Below are positions 62,180 through 64,000 of a stretch of DNA of 64,000 nucleotides, piece after piece (the first letter of the stretch is position 1; each line of letters begins with the position of its first letter). Under the pieces are notes generated by a model. That model was not told the DNA's origin. It searched no databases and saw nothing but the letters and a program-made list of their open reading frames with translations. The stretch is from Chlorobiaceae bacterium. GTDB lineage: Bacteria > Bacteroidota > Ignavibacteria > UBA10030 > SZUA-254. Location of the stretch: assembly GCA_013824245.1 (NCBI GenBank), contig PNNN01000049.1:121068-185067 (forward strand), in the 5' to 3' direction. Position numbers and translations under genes: made by a program.

Positions 62180-63889
62180 TTATTTTATAAAACTCACTTT
62201 ACCAGTAATTATATTTTCTCCGATCTTAAGACGGTAAAAATAAATTCCGCTTGTTACTGTTTTCCCACCATCATCAGTAGCATCCCAGCGCGTCATATAA
62301 TTTCCTGATGATATTGTTTCCTTCAATAGTTTTTTTATAATCTGTCCCTGAACATTGTAAATTGTCAATTCAACTAAAGAATTCGTCATCGATGATGGAA
62401 TGCTGAAGCTGATTATGGTTGAAGAATTGAATGGATTTGGATAACATTGCCGCAACGATAATTTTTGTGGATGTTGAGAGGTTGAATTATTGTTTACAGA
62501 TGTGAACAGGTTTGTGCTGGATGGTAACTCGGTCCCGGTTGAGTCTGCCAAATACAGATTAACAAATGAAGGACGATTTGATTGAAGCAAATAAGAAGCT
62601 TTCCACTCTTCATCCGAGAGTCGAAAGAAATTTGTTGAGAGATATTCATGATAGCTTGAAACGGGACCCACAAAGGCGGTTGCTTGACCACCGGGAAGTG
62701 TAGCGATAAAAACACCCATATTTATTTTTCCTGTGCCTGTATGCAATACCCATCCGATAGGATCTCCGGCGGCATCGGTTGGTGCGGTGTGAATATCTGC
62801 AACTAAATAATCTTGTTTACAAAACACGCCGCCTTGTCCATCCTCGCCATAAAATAATTGAGGGTACCAACCGCCGTATGTTTCAACGCAGCCAAATTCT
62901 CTCGTAAGTGATCTTCGCAGAAAAACGGATTCAGGTCCCGAGAAAGGTACACCCGATAATTCTTTTTGTGCGATTGTCTTAAGTGTATCCATGATAAAAT
63001 ACATATTATTGAAATAAGAAATAATCTCGTCCTGCGTGTATGAACTTGGGAATGTAATTGTTTGGAACTTATTCCGTGCGACATCTGCATAGGTTTTAAC
63101 CGCATCAAAGAATTGAGGATTTGGCTCAACGTATGAGTATGGGTACGAACAAATATAGCCGGCTGTGTATGATTGTTTGGCATATAAAAGATTATCATGT
63201 CGAAGTTCTGCCCATGAAGCGAGTTGGGTATTCATTTTTTCTTGCCACCACGCGGCTGTTTGCATGAAATTAAGGAGCGAATCGCGATTAACAGGTGGAT
63301 TGAGAGTTCGAATTGCTGACAGCCAGAGATTGAAAAGGGAACTTCTCCAAAAGTTTGAATCGTAATGATCGACAAGATATCTCAGCGTTGCAAGATTTGT
63401 GCTGTATTTATATTGCTCCAGTTCATCTTTCAACAACTGCGCCGAAGCATCGTTTCCTAATGCAAACAAAACATCGAGCGTTGATGGAAGCATACGCCGG
63501 ATTTTAACATCGTTAAATTTAATCCTGTCGTACACAACTTGACCGGTGATGTACGAATCGATTATAAACCGTTGTCCCAGAAGCATAAAAGCCGATGCCG
63601 GGGTGATGCTATCGGGATCAAAATCGTCCGCTGTTAAAATCTGAGATAAAATTCTTTGAAATGCGAACGACTTTAATCGAAGCGTATCTTGAAACTCTTT
63701 TAATTTCATCGTATCAAGAAGCGACTCGGCTGATGTAATATTCATGGCTGAAGTAATCGTCTCGAAATTATTTAGCGTTACATTATCCGACTCGCCTACG
63801 AAAAATTCTATTATGTTATTCATATCTTCAAGGACCGGAAATGCATTCGATAGCCGAGCGGCTTCGAGTATTAATTCAGTATCAATCAC
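62180..63889 (-). pseudogene. DUF3160 surface protein with type IX sorting domain, 5' end lost
   Basis: 569 residues from a GTG. DUF3160 hallmarks: GQRFIIDSYITGQVVYDRI, LPSTLDVLFALGNDASAQLL, SWAELRHDNLLYAKQSY. The C-terminus is a type A sorting domain (SLRQCYPNPFNSSTI ... GKVSFIK). Such proteins need a Sec signal peptide, yet none is present: the frame stays open upstream to a stop at 63986-63988 without an ATG, GTG or TTG, and passes through a palindromic repeat at 63924. I infer a 5'-truncated or disrupted gene; a start outside the window in another frame cannot be excluded. Confidence 0.75.
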
Positions 63890-63923
63890 TTGTCTGGCAA
63901 TATCTTTTATTAAGCCGTTAAAA

Positions 63924-63943
63924 CACCAGACTCCTGTCTGGTG
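63924..63943. repeat. CACCAGAC palindrome at the broken 5' end
   Basis: CACCAGAC, TCCT, GTCTGGTG: a perfect 8-bp stem. Similar in style to GTCTGGATTTATCCAGG at 17681. Confidence 0.75.
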
Positions 63944-64000
63944 ATGGATAGGCAGTCCAGACGATGTGGTGTTGTGATTAAAGTGCTATACTGTATGTAT

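Overview
The window comes from a moderately AT-rich Gram-negative bacterium of the FCB (Bacteroidota-Chlorobi-Ignavibacteria) group. Five surface proteins are predicted to carry C-terminal type IX secretion sorting domains with the NPFN-type motif usual in this group; four have a readable signal peptide or secreted layout and one (62180-63889) has lost its 5' end. Supporting evidence is the ExbB-ExbD-ExbD-TonB cluster, the LolCDE-type transporter, and a promoter-shaped repeat matching the Bacteroidota TTTG / TAnnTTTG pattern. The genus cannot be set from sequence alone; an Ignavibacteria- or Kryptonia-like lineage is a reasonable guess. No rRNA, tRNA, CRISPR array or intact transposase was seen.

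Layout. 1-4.2 kb: the 3' part of aspS, then an archaeal-style HMG-CoA synthase / thiolase / DUF35 operon. 4.2-11.5 kb: a small antitoxin-like gene, a membrane protein and three secreted beta-strand or surface proteins, the last with dockerin and type IX sorting domains. 11.6-22 kb: an accessory zone with a truncated orphan antitoxin fused to a relic of a second DUF35 gene, a PARIS-like ATPase/TOPRIM pair between integron-like sites, a GxxExxY nuclease-like gene inside CACGAAG repeats, an XRE repressor with a perfect operator palindrome, a SpoIIE phosphatase and small membrane proteins. 22-34 kb (minus strand): four surface proteins and a LuxR-type regulator with a propeller sensor kinase. 34-37.8 kb: a second accessory zone of single small genes and decayed toxin-antitoxin pairs.

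37.8-64 kb is mostly core genome: prfB with its programmed frameshift, a lipoprotein-release ABC transporter, response regulators, an APC permease, a kinase / sigma-54 activator pair, a STAS-ExbBDD-TonB-binding protein-TPR operon preceded by a good sigma-54 promoter, a proton-pumping pyrophosphatase, rplM-rpsI-rpsB-tsf-pyrH-frr, two PspC/LiaF-type membrane proteins and a 5'-damaged DUF3160 surface protein.

The most unusual structure is a recurring plus-strand architecture: a hairpin repeat, then a promoter-shaped module (TTTG, exactly 20 bases, TA-rich box), then a shared site ending ATAATTAATAGTTAGG, then an unrelated accessory gene. Two of these cargo genes or gene pairs end at sequences resembling the left half of integron attC sites. 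In two copies a short reading frame resembling the first residues of an integron integrase follows the promoter module. I read these as relics or miniature derivatives of an integron-like capture system. This is an inference that an attC covariance search could test.
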